Shown piece by piece: positions 35,613 through 48,118 of a DNA stretch of 64,000 nucleotides; the first letter of the stretch is position 1, and each line of letters opens with the position of its first letter. The DNA lies in the NCBI GenBank assembly GCA_013396525.1, contig VWYX01000391.1, positions 659,345 through 723,344 on the forward strand, given 5' to 3'. The stretch is from Chaetorhynchus papuensis (lineage: Eukaryota > Chordata > Aves > Passeriformes > Rhipiduridae). Below the pieces are notes generated by a model. It worked only from the letters and a program-made list of their open reading frames with translations, made no database searches and was not told the DNA's origin. A program made the translations under genes and the position numbers.

Positions 35613-35856
35613 CTGTGATTTAGCATTGGCTGGTGCAGAAGCTGGTGAGACTCTTGTAGCCTGCAGTTCCAGCAGCCTCTTTTGAATGTCCAGGAATGGA
35701 ACATTTCCCAGAATCTCAGCATTGCTTGCTCCTGTGTAAGTTAGAACTTGTGGAGCAGGCTCTCTCTCTCTCTGCACAGAACTCTGGCCAAGGCAAAACA
35801 TCTCTTGGAACAGAACCACGCTCTGCTCTGCAGCATCTGCATGAACTCGGGCAGGT
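35613..35856 (-). CDS. Candidate exon of the unidentified gene (longest found)
   Basis: The segment is 244 bp, one leading base and 81 codons, ending in phase 0. The acceptor is CTGTAAATCTCAG and the donor is TCACAG|GTGTGC. The frame stays open past the donor for about 27 codons, so a longer exon is possible. The peptide contains AEQSVVLFQEMFCLGQSS and later NAEILGNVPFLDIQKRLLEL, which looks like a helical region after a flexible one. GC content is above its flanks. A second good donor (ATGAAG|GTGAGG) lies downstream but is out of frame. I do not recognise a domain. Confidence 0.45.
35761..35774 (+). repeat. (CT)n tract within the 35.6-kb candidate exon
   Basis: This is a short CTCTCTCTCTCTCT run. 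On the minus strand it encodes alternating Arg-Glu (QREREP) in the exon at 35613-35856, so repeat-length changes would alter that exon. Confidence 0.6.
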
Positions 35857-38267
35857 CTGAGATTTACAGAGCCCCTCTTTCCTCCCAGCCATGACAAAAG
35901 CAACCAAAGTGTGGGGTGGTACCAGGAAAATCGTTGCCCATTTACTACCCACAAAAATCTCTGACTTCTGATCTGTGTTCAGCCACATACACCTTCACAT
36001 CTGAGGGAAACACTCAATAATGGAGCGCAAAATTTAAGAATGTACTCATCGCCACTTACTTATTCTGGTCCATGTATTCTCTATTTTTGGTTCTACATTA
36101 GATAAAAGGATGTAATTCAGTCTGAGTATCTTATGAGGATTGGTGGAAGAAAGCAGAATTTCACCCGCTTCAGTGAGATTACACAATCCATGTCTCTAAA
36201 GGGGAGGCCAACAGGGCAGAAGCCTTACTGCCACTAAACTTCAGTTGTAAACCCTCCTTTCTTCTTAACAGCTCTTCTATATAATAATAATTTTCATCCA
36301 ACTCAAGGCAAGAATAGAACCTCATTTCAAAGAAGCTCGATTCAGGGTCACTTTTACTAATGACATCACTCTAAATCTTGCTAATTTGACACATAAAATC
36401 ATTGCTAAAAATCTCCCTTTTCTCTCCAAGATATTCTTCAGCAATACTCTACTTGGCAGCATTCTTTCTCTTCTCTATGACCCTGCCTGCCCAAAGTAGA
36501 GGTAATATAGGCAAGCTGTAAATCAGAAAGCATTTACCAGTCAGATCTCATTCCACCCCTCTCTGGTTTGCAGCCAGATTTCCCAGTGGGGGGTCAGAGC
36601 CATTGGGCAATTCTAAGGAGCAGGTAAAGCATCCCTGAACCACCTGTGGAGGATTTACAATTAAGAATATCTTTACCAGTGAAAATCTAACTCTTCTGTT
36701 AAGCAACAGGACTCAGACCTGCTTTTCTATCCCCACATCCACTTGACAACTTTCAGGGATATTTTAATCTTATGCATAATAATTGATTTTTAAATAATAT
36801 TTTTAAGGGTTCCCCTACAAAAATACAGATTAGCCCAGAACACCATAGTCTGAAATCCTCTCATACAATTTTTTTTGATAATAAAACTCCTTCTGGTTAA
36901 ACACCTGCCTTCTGATTTTATAACTCAGCTGATGAAGGTCACAGGTTTCCTACAGCTGAAGTCCAGTTTGTGTCAAGTACAGCAAAAGTGTCTCAGGGAC
37001 TGCTGTGGCTGTTGTTACAATTACTGCAAGCTCTCTGCTGGCCTGTGGATGCTTAGCTTGTCTCCTGAGCAGTCAGCATAGCCTCTTGCTATGAAGAGGG
37101 CAAACTGAATAACAAAGAAGTCAAGGGCACTATAAAGGAGACGGAAAACAAGTTGCTTGGCACTGATTTTGACATCAATACTGCTGGAAGCAGAGGGTGG
37201 CCTTAGTGCAAATGTAACATCTTTGCCTTAGATTTCACTTTATGAAGCTGTTAAGTTTAGCTCATACCTGTAATAGACCATGCAAATGCTGATCCTCTTT
37301 ATTGATTTGTATACACAAATATGTGCTTGCTCACACTAGGAAAGTTAATTCATTAACTAAACAGTCAAAACATTAACTAAGCAGTCACTTCCAGCACAGA
37401 GATTTAACCTAGAAGTCCAGATAAGCTGTTTCCTTTTGACAAAACCTATACAACAGCAGTGATGTTTCTATTCCCTCATTCTTTTCACCCTAGATCAGGC
37501 TTAAAAAGTAGTTAGAGCACTCAGAATAAACACCTCTGTTTGTGCCCTGTGCTGCCTCCTCTGCATTGCTCTGTAGCAGTTATTCTTTTATCATGAATGA
37601 CTTATCAAACATCAACTCCACATCTCTCCAGACAATTAAAGGCTGTAGTTCATACAGTAAACTACTCCACTGTCAGCTGGCACCATAAACCACAAGGAGC
37701 CAGTTGTTCAGGATGTCATCCAGCCTCTGACCAGAGGCAAGATGAAAGCTGAACTCTGACCTGAGGGAGTGACTGAGAATATACTGTTTGTCACTGTCTA
37801 AAGAAAACATGAACCGCCTCCACTGGCATCCAGACCTAAATTTAGTTCCATGCTGAAGTCCTGAGATTAGTGAAACCTCTCAAAGAGGAGATGATAATGC
37901 TTTGTGTTTTACCCAAGGACAAAGTTTAATCATGTTCCTCCCCAGGGGACCTTACAGCACATTTCTAAAATAATAAAATTCCGGCTGTGTAAATTTGGAC
38001 AGGAGACAGTCATTCAGATTTTTTGCTCATATAAATGGGATCGGCAACCTAAGTGTGTCAGATCAGAAATTCAGCCTGCTAAAACACTCCATCACAATAT
38101 CTGGCAGTTTACCTTCAGATAATTATGGTGCTCTCTGTATGTGTTTTCGAACGCTGACTTTCCACGCATATATTTCACACATTTCTCATGACCCAGGAGG
38201 AGCTGCAGTTATGAAAACATTCGAGTCAGAGCTGAAGCTTGGTGCTGCTGCAAGTGACTGGTAATAC

Positions 38268-38398
38268 CTGTCAGTCTGTGCTGGGCTTTGACGTCATTTC
38301 CAAATGCCCTACCAAGAGGATGAAAATGCAGCACCTCCTCTAAAACAGCAATTCTTGACAGTCTCTCTTCCCTCATCATCTTCCCTCCCCAGCACACA
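38268..38398 (-). CDS. Candidate exon of the unidentified gene
   Basis: The segment is 131 bp, one leading base, 43 codons and one trailing base. The acceptor is CTAATTCCCAG and the donor is GACAG|GTATTA. The peptide includes MMREERLSRIAVLEEVLHFH and then PLGRAFGNDVKAQHRLT, a helical, well-mixed composition unlike background translation. It contains a CpG (ACGTC), scarce in the flanks. Its trailing phase does not fit the next exon found at 35613-35856, so an exon is probably missing between them. Confidence 0.42.
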
Positions 38399-40744
38399 CT
38401 GGGAATTAGGCAGTGTGGTGCTCTCCACCCCAAATTTCCCTGCCTTTTCAGAGGGGAGCCTGCAATCATTCTACACCAAAGCTTGTCCTCCTAGCACCTG
38501 CCTCTGATCAGTTTCGTGCACCTCCCTCTCTGAAATATCTGGTGTTAACTTTTAGCCTGGGATCCACAGCTGTAAAACGTGCAGCTCAAGTCAGAGATGG
38601 AAGTTTAATGCAGTTGTTCCATTTCCTCCCACCCAGACAGGTTTACAAGGTCTAAGTCAATGGTGAAACAGCAAGACTTAAGGATTCAGGAGCGTGATAT
38701 TTATTCATCTGCCCCTGAAGCTATCCCAGCTTGCATATGGGGCTTCAGCCCTCGTCACTGAATGCAAAGGGAAGACTGAACTCTTCAAAAATCCTGGACT
38801 AACAGCTTTAGAGGGCATCTTCTCTGTGAGGCAGCCCATGTGAAGCTTTCCATAGCTGACAAAAGAAATTTCACTGATATTTTTTCTTCCCAATGGAGCC
38901 CAGTGTTTTCAGCTTAACCCAGAAACTAGGAAACATGTATATAAAAAAATTAAAATTATGTGAATGTTAGGGCATTAAGCCCATTATAACCGAGTATTAA
39001 TGCTTTCTTCCCCTGCTCCGTTGCTGCCTGCTTGTTTGGGTGCACACTGCTGACAGTGTGACATCAGCCTGGGCAGCACTGACTCACAGCAGTGTCACAG
39101 TAAGAAACCCTACAAAGCACACACCTTTCTGCACATTTATGCCACAAGGACTAACATCTGCATGGCCCCGGGTGACTGCAGGAGTCAGTCAATATGCATG
39201 AACTTGGAGGAGTAGAGTCTCCAAATATCTAATGTCATGAACCAAACAAATGGCCCAAGGTCAGAGACAAAGTCACTGCACTCTGAAATAGAGGTTAAAG
39301 AGTCCTGACTAAATTCTTTGACCTGCCCATGCTTCATTTCACATCCTTCTCAGGAATCATTAAATATTTCTTCAAGTGCAGCATAAAATTTGCTGTATTC
39401 AGTGCCTAGTTTTTATTCTCATACCAAATTTATCAATTCTGTAAGCCAAGTTTCGTTAGCAATCCTCCCCCCACCCAAAAAAATAAGTTGCTTTTTCCCC
39501 CCATTTTCTTGGGAAAAAAGCTAAGGATATCTTCCCCATAAGACATTCATTACTTATATATCCTCCTAATTTAAAACATAGATAGAAATGTTTTTTTGAA
39601 GTCACAGCAATAAAAGATGACCTTGCCAGATTTAAGTTTGTGTTTGGAACTCCAAAATTGGTTTGGTGAACTCTTAAAAGATACTTCTGATAGGAAAAGC
39701 CATTGCAGTGATATGACACTGTATGTAGGAAACTACTATGTTGCCTAGCAATTCCCAGCTGCTTCACCATTAAGGTTTTAAACATCATTTCTCTCTGTTT
39801 GACAAGCTCAGCAAAACCCACAAGCAACAAAACTGAGTCAGTTCAAAGTGACTTACACTGTGAAACGTCTCTAGTTTCCCACATGTCTGCAGAATTACAA
39901 TATTTTGCTTTCTCTCCTTGCAGTTTTAATTACAACACTAAACTCTTCCACAAAAAAACCAACAACAACAAATAAACAAAAAAGTAGATTATGTGCCTCA
40001 CAGCTCATTGTAATGCAATTGCACCTAAGTGACAGGAGCTGATATTCCCTCTGCTAATAGCTTAACCATAATAGGGAAGGAATGTGTGTATATTTACTTT
40101 ACTGATTTGGCTACTGACTAAATCAGAGCCACAGTATCGACCAGGCACTATTTGCTATTTCCAGGCTTCAGCACTGAGACCACGACTCTGCATGTCACAG
40201 AGCTGTCTGCTCTATAAGGCAACAGAGTCTAAATACCTGGGGTACCAAACCTCGCAGATCACAGCACGCACCTCCTCTGCAAGCTCAAAAGACCCATCCC
40301 TTCCCATCTCCCTGTTTCCACGCTGATGTCCTATTCCTCATACCAGCACCATCCTGTTATTTCATGATACAGCTTGTAACCAGTGCAAATTCCATATCCG
40401 CCACTCATTATTTCCCCCTGTGGGGCTTAAAACAGCAGTAGATGTTGCATAAAGCCACAAGGGAAAAGAAAAAAATATTAAGATAGCAGGGGGTTGGAAT
40501 CCAAGTTGCTGCTTCCCATCAACAAAGTAACACTATTTGCAGTCAATTTTAGTTTTCTCTTTTTGCCCCCATTGTGGGGGTGAGTGACAGTATTGTACCA
40601 GCACAGAATGTGCAGATTGATAAAGAAAGGAATGAGAAGAATTTCATCTTATGATGAGGGGTGGTCAGAGCTAACTCTCTTAAACTGAAGGATGACTTCC
40701 TGATGAAAGGTACAGCCCCCTGGCTCAAGCAGTACGTTCATTTA

Positions 40745-40800
40745 TAAATGTGCACTAAGTTTCCATGAATATTCATTAATGGGAGCTACGTGATCAAGAA
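40745..40800. promoter_or_regulatory. Possible small conserved regulatory block
   Basis: The palindrome TGAATATTCA is followed by TTAATGGGAGCTACGTGATC. Together they offer TAAT cores and an E-box-like ACGTGA. This is only a motif-based guess. Confidence 0.15.
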
Positions 40801-41007
40801 AATAAGGTTAGAACAGGGCAAACATTTGCAGTGATCAATTTATCTGACACGTTTAGCCACTTTTGTGCAAGCAGTCTCCCTTTTTAAAGTCAGATTGACC
40901 CAGTTAATTTTGAAACAGCATTTTAGCCTTCTGAGTTCTCATGCATGGGTTGTTGTGTTGCTTTTTTTGTACACGACATGAAACCAGTTAGATACTTTGT
41001 TCTCTGG

Positions 41008-41026
41008 ATTTGCATGACATTTGCAT
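41008..41026 (-). promoter_or_regulatory. Tandem pair of octamer (POU) sites
   Basis: ATTTGCAT occurs at 41008-41015 and again at 41019-41026, within a repeated 10-bp unit ATTTGCATGA separated by one C. On the minus strand these are two ATGCAAAT octamers with 11-bp spacing, about one helical turn. That favours cooperative POU-factor binding. Confidence 0.42.
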
Positions 41027-42779
41027 GAACACTTCATACAAATTACTCCACCTCTCCACATTGTGCGTGACCATTCCCACAGACAAGAAATAAAATGGGA
41101 CAAAAAAATCATCCAAGGAAAGAAGTGATCCTCGTGCAAGTACCTGGTCACAGCTACATCTCTGAAGAAAGCTCACACTTGTGCCTCAAAAAGCTGGGTG
41201 CATCTTACAGTAAGGAAATCATCTTCCTCTTACATGCCCATGTCAGAGGAAAACACTGTCCCGGTCAACAGCCAAACACCACAGATGCTCCAGAGCTGTA
41301 GTGACAGTGACTGAAAGAAAGACCACGTGTGGGTAGCACCCAAACCCAATCCATAATATCTACAAGCAGCCCCCAAAACTTACACAGCGTTCAAGAAGGT
41401 AAAATTGCTCTGAAACCAGTCTTTACCATGCCAGTCAGGCATCAAGAGACCTTAAATAGCTCAATCTCCTGAAATCCCCTAAAATACCCAATTGAAATAT
41501 TTCCCTCACCTTCAAATTCCCATTCCCTGCTAAAAAGTTAACTAACCCAGCAATGGAGACCAAGGCACCACGGATTCAATTGGAAAATAAGTATTTTTAA
41601 TTAAGAGGAAATTGCTTTCAGATTAAATGAAGGGGGAATGACAAAAAGAGAGGAGGAGAAAGAGGAGGAATGAGGAAAGATGCCCTAATTGCTCTCCTGT
41701 ATTGAGAACATGTATCCTCACAAAAGGATTTCCTGCTCTTCAAGAAAGAGCTCTTTGATTCATTTAATTAGTAACAAAGCATGAACATCACCACAATATT
41801 TTCACTCCTATATGTCCCTGCCATAATTACAAACCCACCAGGTTTACTGACCTTAGCAAGAAGGATATTGAAAGGATGGGAAAAAAGCCTTCACAGTTTA
41901 TTGCTTCCCCTCTCGTACATTATAGTAAATTACAGCCAGGTACTATTTGTAAAAACTTCACAGCAGAAACCAAGAATATCTGTTGATGCCTGAATTTATC
42001 GTTATAACCATGAAATAATTTCTATTTAGAAAATTGTAGTGTTTGTCCCAGGCATCATATAATTTACAGGTTTGCTATTAAGCTGCTGACGTTTTTGTGC
42101 TAACCTCCAACAGTGCTGCTTACTGTACAAATCTGTAATGTTTAGCTGTATTTTTCACAACTTTTAAAGAAAGGATTGACTTTGGAGAATCAGGACAGCA
42201 AGCAAAAGTCTATTTTTACCTGTAGAGAAAATAAGAAATTCCAATAAAAAGCATTTGGGTTCCCTATTAGCTGTTCAATATGCAAGGCACCAAACTGCAT
42301 CTACTTATCTTGTAACTCATCAGTTTTTGTGGACTACTGCCCTTTGCAGAGGCTCATGGCTAGTCTACAAAGTGTATTTGAGCCCTGAGGGTGCGAGCTA
42401 CTCCTGACCTTTCACAGCTGATGTAAGAGAGCAGAGCTGCCTCTCTTCTCTTATTCACACTCAAACTCTTCTACAGAAGCATACACATATATTACACATC
42501 TTTTCTCAGCATGAAAACATTCCCAAAAAATCATTTTCTTACTCTAGTAATTAAGCATTCCATCTTTTGCTAGCAAAACCTTGATCATCAAAATTTTATA
42601 GACACAGAGCTCTCCTGTGGCAGTGGATGAGGTCTGCCATACTTCTGCATCCTCTACCACAGCCTTTTAGGCCGTAAGACAGACCATTTCCATATCTTAT
42701 GTCAACAGAAACACTCTGTGGTACACACCATCCACAAATGCTCTGTCCTAGCCTTCAGCCTATTGAGAACAGCACTTAC

Positions 42780-42831
42780 AGAGCTAGAAACCAACTCCAA
42801 GTAACCCAAAACACACTTCCAGAGGGCTTCA
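42780..42831 (-). CDS. Candidate small exon of the unidentified gene
   Basis: The segment is 52 bp, one leading base and 17 codons, read as EALWKCVLGYLELVSSS. The acceptor follows a pyrimidine-rich stretch (TTCTCTTTTCTGGACTTGGCAG) and the donor is near-consensus (GTAAGTG). Phase links to its neighbours were not established, so it rests on splice-site quality and the amphipathic peptide alone. Confidence 0.28.
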
Positions 42832-43734
42832 CTGCCAAGTCCAGAAAAGAGAAAAATATTCAACATTACTAATAAAGAAATGGTTGGAATTTCTTTTGCT
42901 TCTGGTTTGAGTCACACCAGACTGTGCCCTAGAGTATCAAGTCACAGTGAGAGGTTCACTCATTCATATTCAAAAGCCACCAAGGAAGACCCTTTTTCTC
43001 TGGCCTCTATAAACACACAACAGGGAAAGGGGTATCAATATTGGGAGCCTGCCTACCAACAGGTGAGAAACAAACTCATTCTAAAATTTTCTTTACCTTT
43101 ATTCCAGAGGTATCACAGCAGTTCCAACAATGGTCTCAAAATTCCCCCTGGCTTCGTGCTCCCCTGACATCCTGCGGCCAACAGGCAGAAGATGGCATTG
43201 AAGGGCGGGGTGGGTGAGAATCATCCTCATTAAATGCAAAGCCAGCAGTTAGAGATAATAAGGCACCAAACAGCAGTAATTAGCAATAATAGCAAGCACC
43301 TTGTTTCCACCCTTGCTGCTTCTTTAGCCAAAACCACCTCCTGTGGGGAGAATTAAGAAGAAACAGCTGTGGGGCTGGGATTGAGGATTTAACAGTAAGG
43401 CCAGTAAAGCAAATGCTCTAAGTCTTATGGTCCTCTTCCCTCACATTTGTAGAAAGCAACCAAACGATCTATTTATTGATAAATCAGACACAGATGTGGG
43501 CAGGCCCCCAGCAGCCAGAAACCCACTGCTTGCTTTTGCAGAGATTCCAGGGACACCTCACAGCCCCCTTAAGATCTAACTTTTGTTCCAGCTGGTTCCT
43601 TAAAGCCAGGTCTTCAGCACACATAAATCATTCCAAGCTCCAGTGAATTCCTTGTAAAACCACCATCAACAGAGAAACCGGCCCCTTTTACCTCTCCTTG
43701 CAATCCCAAGTGTTTGTTTCCTTTTCATCCAGCA

Positions 43735-43830
43735 GTTGTGCTGCTGAATGCTAATGAGATGAGAGGTGATTCATTCCCAATCAACCATCTCCAGAATAAT
43801 TAGCATGAGCATCTAACCTTCACTCCCCCT
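43735..43830. promoter_or_regulatory. Possible conserved non-coding element
   Basis: A run of sites includes GCTAATGAGATGA, GTGATTCATTCCCAATCAA and AATAATTAGCATGAG. These are homeodomain, PBX/MEIS-like and CCAAT-type motifs packed within 100 bp. Conservation not tested. Confidence 0.22.
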
Positions 43831-44299
43831 GCTTTTTTAGGTACTACACATCCTCTGCTAGCCACAGATACTGGGATACCGTGTGGAGTATTTCGGCTGT
43901 ATCCCAGCTGCAATTATTTTCTCAAGTATTCAAGACATTTTGAAGAATCAAAACCACCCCTTAGTGTTCTGATGGAAATGAAGTTGTTATTTTTCTATGT
44001 AATTATTTCATCATATTTATTACTTAAACCATCTCTAAGAACAAAAGCTACACAGCTAAAGCAAAGCTTCATTTCACCAGGTGCTCTCCTGACAGTTTGA
44101 GGAAAGCTATTTAGGAAAAAAAAAAAAAAGAAAAAGAAACCCTTTTCTTTTAACATCACTGCTCTGACAACCACAAAGGCTGCCTGACATCCTTGATAGC
44201 TCTATTTATGATGCTACATTATCCTGCAACTGTGAGGAATGCTGTTTCCACTAACCAGGCTTAGGTCTAAATAGAGCTGTGAGACAAACTCTCTTTCTC

Positions 44300-44490
44300 T
44301 CTTTCCAGCCGTGTGACCTCCCGGGGAGAGAACAAAAAGGGAATCGGAAACTACTGAAGGGCTGCAAAGATGGAAACAGTCGGTGTCCCACTTGGAACCC
44401 CACCCGGAGGCCAGCGTGTCTCGGGGAGCCTCAGACGGGGAAGTTTCCCTGGTGGGGAAACAGCAAATCTATCACCCGGCTGTGAACAAG
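44300..44490 (+). promoter_or_regulatory. Local CpG-rich patch with possible transcribed exon
   Basis: About nine CpGs occur in under 200 bp (CCCGGGG, ATCGG, GTCGG, CCCGG, CTCGGGG, GACGGGG), a clear contrast with the AT-rich surroundings. On the plus strand the patch follows a near-perfect acceptor (CTCTTTCTCTCTTTCCAG at 44291-44308). It could be a small CpG island, an exon of a plus-strand RNA, or an old GC-rich insertion. Confidence 0.3.
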
Positions 44491-44621
44491 GCAACATGCA
44501 CCACATGAAGAGAGCCATTTCAGCAGCTTGGATCCTCGCTTTTATATCACTTCAAGTAGAAGAGGTCTTGGACATCCATGATGGATTGTGGCCTTTTGGA
44601 ACTTTAAGGCAGAAAAAGTAA
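44370..44621 (+). CDS. Possible 83-codon small ORF in the CpG-rich patch
   Basis: The ATG has a favourable context (AAAGATGG). The product begins METVGVPLGTPPGG, is Gly/Pro-rich, and then has a hydrophobic stretch AAWILAFISLQVEEVLDI that could be a short membrane segment. No homologue is recognised. An overlapping frame (44279-44485) is also open, so coding is uncertain. If transcribed it is more likely a non-coding RNA exon. Confidence 0.13.
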   Translation: METVGVPLGTPPGGQRVSGSLRRGSFPGGETANLSPGCEQGNMHHMKRAISAAWILAFISLQVEEVLDIHDGLWPFGTLRQKK

Positions 44622-45952
44622 GGCAGTAGATTCCAGAACAAGAGAATCAGAGCCTATAAAACCCCAGGTGGCCAGCTGCCTGCAGTTACCAGATTTGCTG
44701 CTCTCCTTTAGGCTTTTTTCCTCCCCTCACAGCCCTATCAGATCACAAAATCATGCACAGAAACTTCAGAAGGATGTTCAGATTGTCTCAGTGCCCACAC
44801 TCACACAACACGTTTCTTAACTTCTCAAAAAATACAGATATGGTTGGATGGAGCTCCATCCTACAAACAGTACAATAATAGTTGGTGTTTATAAAGCATT
44901 TGTCATAAATAAAATATTTTCAAAGGACATCACAACCATTATCGCCATTTTACAAATGGAACAAATGAGGTAAAGAGACTTTCTCATAGCAGGGGGGAGC
45001 TGGAACCAAGTATTCCATGCTCCTGCTTGATCATGTTGCCAAATACCTCCCAGCAGAGATAACTTTTTGTTAGTCTCTAGGGGAAGTTATAAGAAGTTGT
45101 GTCAGGAAATAAACTGGATAAATAGAGCAAGTGAAAAGGACTAAGATTTTCAGTCCTCTGACTTTAAAGACTATGAACTGGGGGTTTTGGCCCCATTATT
45201 TAACTGGTTTAAGTCAATTTGCTAGGTTTTTTAGCCCAACTTCTTAATAAAAAATATACAAAACAGAACTGGTGTGATTGTGCTATCTATTCCCACTAAT
45301 ACTCTTTGAATCTGCTAGTTAATTTAAACCAAATATAGAAAAGGTGTGGAAGTTTCAAAGGTAATTATATTCCCATAGATCTTAAGACTGGTCCCAGATA
45401 GGGCAGAGCTGGAACCAGATTAGTCCTGTCACTCAAAGACCCTGATAGATATGACAACAGACAGAACTTACAGAAGAAAGATGACAAAACCATTTTTAAA
45501 ATCTATGTTCGGTTGTCATTTGTTAATATATTTTCAATTTCCTATTGTCACTGTATGCATGAGTTTTCATTTCAGAGTACTGGACAATCTGAACACTGAC
45601 AGTCTGTCTAAAAGTGCAGCAGGTTCTCAGTTCAGAGCTATGCTTCCAACCACACTGAAGTCCATGTAGATGAGTAGCAGTAAAAATAACAGCTTTTAAC
45701 AGCTAGTAACTGGGTTTCTGTATGATTATTATCATTAAACAACTAGTTCATCAAATTAAAATAATTAATTGATCCAATCAAATTTCCAAATAAACGAACT
45801 TTTAAAGCTTTTACTATTTCGTAATTACAAGACAAGATTTTCAAAATTTTTATTCCATTAAGTTCAGAACTTCAGGGACCAAGCCTCCTGTGTGTTTTAA
45901 ACACCTGGTCTTAATTTGACCAAGAACTTCCAAAATTAGCCTAGAAAGCCAC

Positions 45953-46545
45953 CCATCCTGGGCTGCAGCACAAGCAGTGTGGCCAGCAGGGCAAGGGAGG
46001 GGATTCTGTCCCTCTGCTCTTCCCTTGTGGGACCCCACCCACGGTGCTGCATCCCAACCCATGAAGGGCCCCTGACTGCTGGAGCAGATCCAGAGGAGGC
46101 CACGGAGGTGAATCACAGACCTGGGGCACCTCTGCAATGGAGACAGGCTGAGAGAGCTGGGGTTGTTCAACCTGGAGAAAAGAAGGCTCCAGGGAGGCCT
46201 TAGAGCAGCTTCCAGTGCCAAAAGGGGCTGCAAGAGAGAAGGAGAGGACTTCTGACAAGGGCATGTAGTGAGTGACAGGAGGGAATGGATCCACACTGGC
46301 AGAGAATAGGTTTAGATTAGATACAAGGAAGAAATCCTTCCCTGTGAGGGTGGTGAGGCCCTGGCACAGGCTGCCCAGAGAAGCTGTGGCTGCCCCATCC
46401 CTGGAAGTGTTTCAAACCCAGGTTGGATGGGGCTCTGAGCAACCTGGGATAGTGGAATGTTACCCTGCACATGAAAACGGGGTTGGTAGGAGATGATGTT
46501 TAAGGTCCCTTCCAACACAAAGTGTTCTACAATTATGTGATTTCT
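45953..46545 (+). mobile_element. CR1 LINE fragment (3' part)
   Basis: The segment contains the CR1 hallmarks AGATCCAGAGGAGGCCACGG, AGACAGGCTGAGAGAGCTGG, GGAAGAAATCCTTCCCTGTG, GAGGCCCTGGCACAGGCTGC, CCATCCCTGGAAGTGTTTCA and CTTTAAGGTCCCTTCCAAC-like end sequence, in sense order on the plus strand. The ATTCTATGATTCT end repeat is decayed. It holds only the tail of ORF2 and the 3' UTR. It is antisense to the candidate gene. Minus-strand open frames of up to 148 codons here are repeat shadows. Confidence 0.93.
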
Positions 46546-47501
46546 GTGGAAATCTTGTGAAGCAGCAAATTTTCCAGTTTCAAAACCCAAAGACACTCAG
46601 CCAAATACCATCATCCAAGGCTGAGGCTGTGTGCTCTGGTGTGTTCTGCAATACTGATACAGCTAAGCTATTTGCTGTTTAGACAGTTGAGATCTCTCAG
46701 CAGTTCTGATAGCGAGGTGAAGAGTGGAATACAGATGCAATGGTGTGTTCACACACTGAGAGGTAAAAACATGGCTTGCAGAAAGCACATTTTGCTGGTT
46801 CTTGCTTCTGGAGCGAGGTCACAGACACTCTCTTTGTCTGGTGACTACTACTCCAGAGGAGGTACCAGAAAATGAGTTGTTCAGTGACATGTCAGCTATG
46901 CCAGACAAACAGCTTGAAAATTCAGTCCAGGAAACGATCCTCTGTTGACAAGGGAAGGAACTGTATTACACAATGGGGCAGATTCTGCTCACTCTTACTG
47001 TGGATTAACACCAGTGCTGCTGAGATAAAAATATCACCCCAAGGGCCATTTCCATCTCTCCTTCTCATGATCCATTTTCATGCAACAGAGCCATAAGATT
47101 ATGAATCCAGGGACTTATCTGAAAGAGGAGCTCCTAGAGACAATGAAGAAAGTTCTTATTCAAACACATGTATCTTCACTAAAAACAGACAAGGATAAAT
47201 TACTGTCAAGCTATTTGCTTTATAAAGTGCTCCATTGTCTCTCAGAAATAAAGACTCCACTTTTCCACACTTGCATATGCAATTTAGCCATTACTGTATT
47301 GTACTTGTAGGAATGTCAATTTAAGAATCTAAATTTGTTATTTTTCAATTTTTTTTTTTTTTTTTAAATCACGGGGAAACAAACTTTCTGTCTCTCATTC
47401 AGTTTCTTTTTCCCTTTTATTGCCAGTTGTTCAATTTTGCCCATAACTCCAGTTTTTGTCTCAGTCCCTGGAAATTCCCTGTTCCTCAAGGTTTATCTTG
47501 T

Positions 47502-47516
47502 CCTGCCATCTAGCGA
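47502..47516 (-). promoter_or_regulatory. CTCF-like site beside a small CpG cluster
   Basis: Read on the minus strand the site is CTCGCTAGATGGCAGG, matching the 3' half of the CTCF core (TAGATGGCAG) with two mismatches in the 5' half. It is followed within 80 bp by several CpGs (ACGCT, CCGAGCCGAGGGACGGC, GGCGGGG). Confidence 0.3.
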
Positions 47517-48118
47517 GCCCTGTGCAGGATAACACGCTCTTCACCGAGCCGAGGGACGGCTGAAGAGCTAAAAAACAGGGCGGGGGGCTTGAAAACCTCT
47601 TTCTCCTGTACATTTGTTCTTTCACAAAACCTACCGATAAAAGGCTCCATCACGCTGCAGACGAATGTATCTTCTCCCTAAACAGCTAACCCTATTATTG
47701 CAATTTACAAATGTTTGATTTCAAAGAGGTTTAACAGGTTCCATCCTGTGACAGGCAGTAATTTAAGCGTTACCCACCGATGTGTTCTAGGAGGTGTTTT
47801 GATGCAGGCACAAGTGTCTCCTTTCAACAGGAGCATTCCTGGGATGGGGACTTGGGGACAAAGATTCTGATGTGCCAAGGTAATGAAACTTCCAGGATGA
47901 TGTTTGGATGGGAAGCAGGCTACATCGATATTAACGAGAAAAGCTTTTGCTGTTTGGGGACAAAAAAACCAAAAATATTTCCTGCAAGCAGCTGAACTTC
48001 CCTGTGGTTAATAAAGCAGATTTCAGTCTCATTTGGAGCAGGTGGCCACTGGTTCTACTGTGTTAGATGGCTGTGCTATACACACAACCCACTAATAAGT
48101 ATTTCTTAATACACTTGC

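Larger units (their letters stand above)
38399..42779. other. Intron-like stretch with possible short exons
   Basis: Two minus-strand segments have splice-like borders but no phase support. One is 39646-39711 or so (KYLLRVHQTNFGVPNTNLNL, donor GCAAG|GTCATC). The other is an 18-bp segment near 41136-41153 (RCSCDQ between CTTTCTTCAG and GTACTT). Otherwise the stretch is AT-rich intron with a tandem octamer pair at 41008-41026. Confidence 0.25.

Noticed and set aside
45850..46296. Minus-strand open frames of 117 and 148 codons
   Set aside because: They are antisense reading of the CR1 fragment, not genes.
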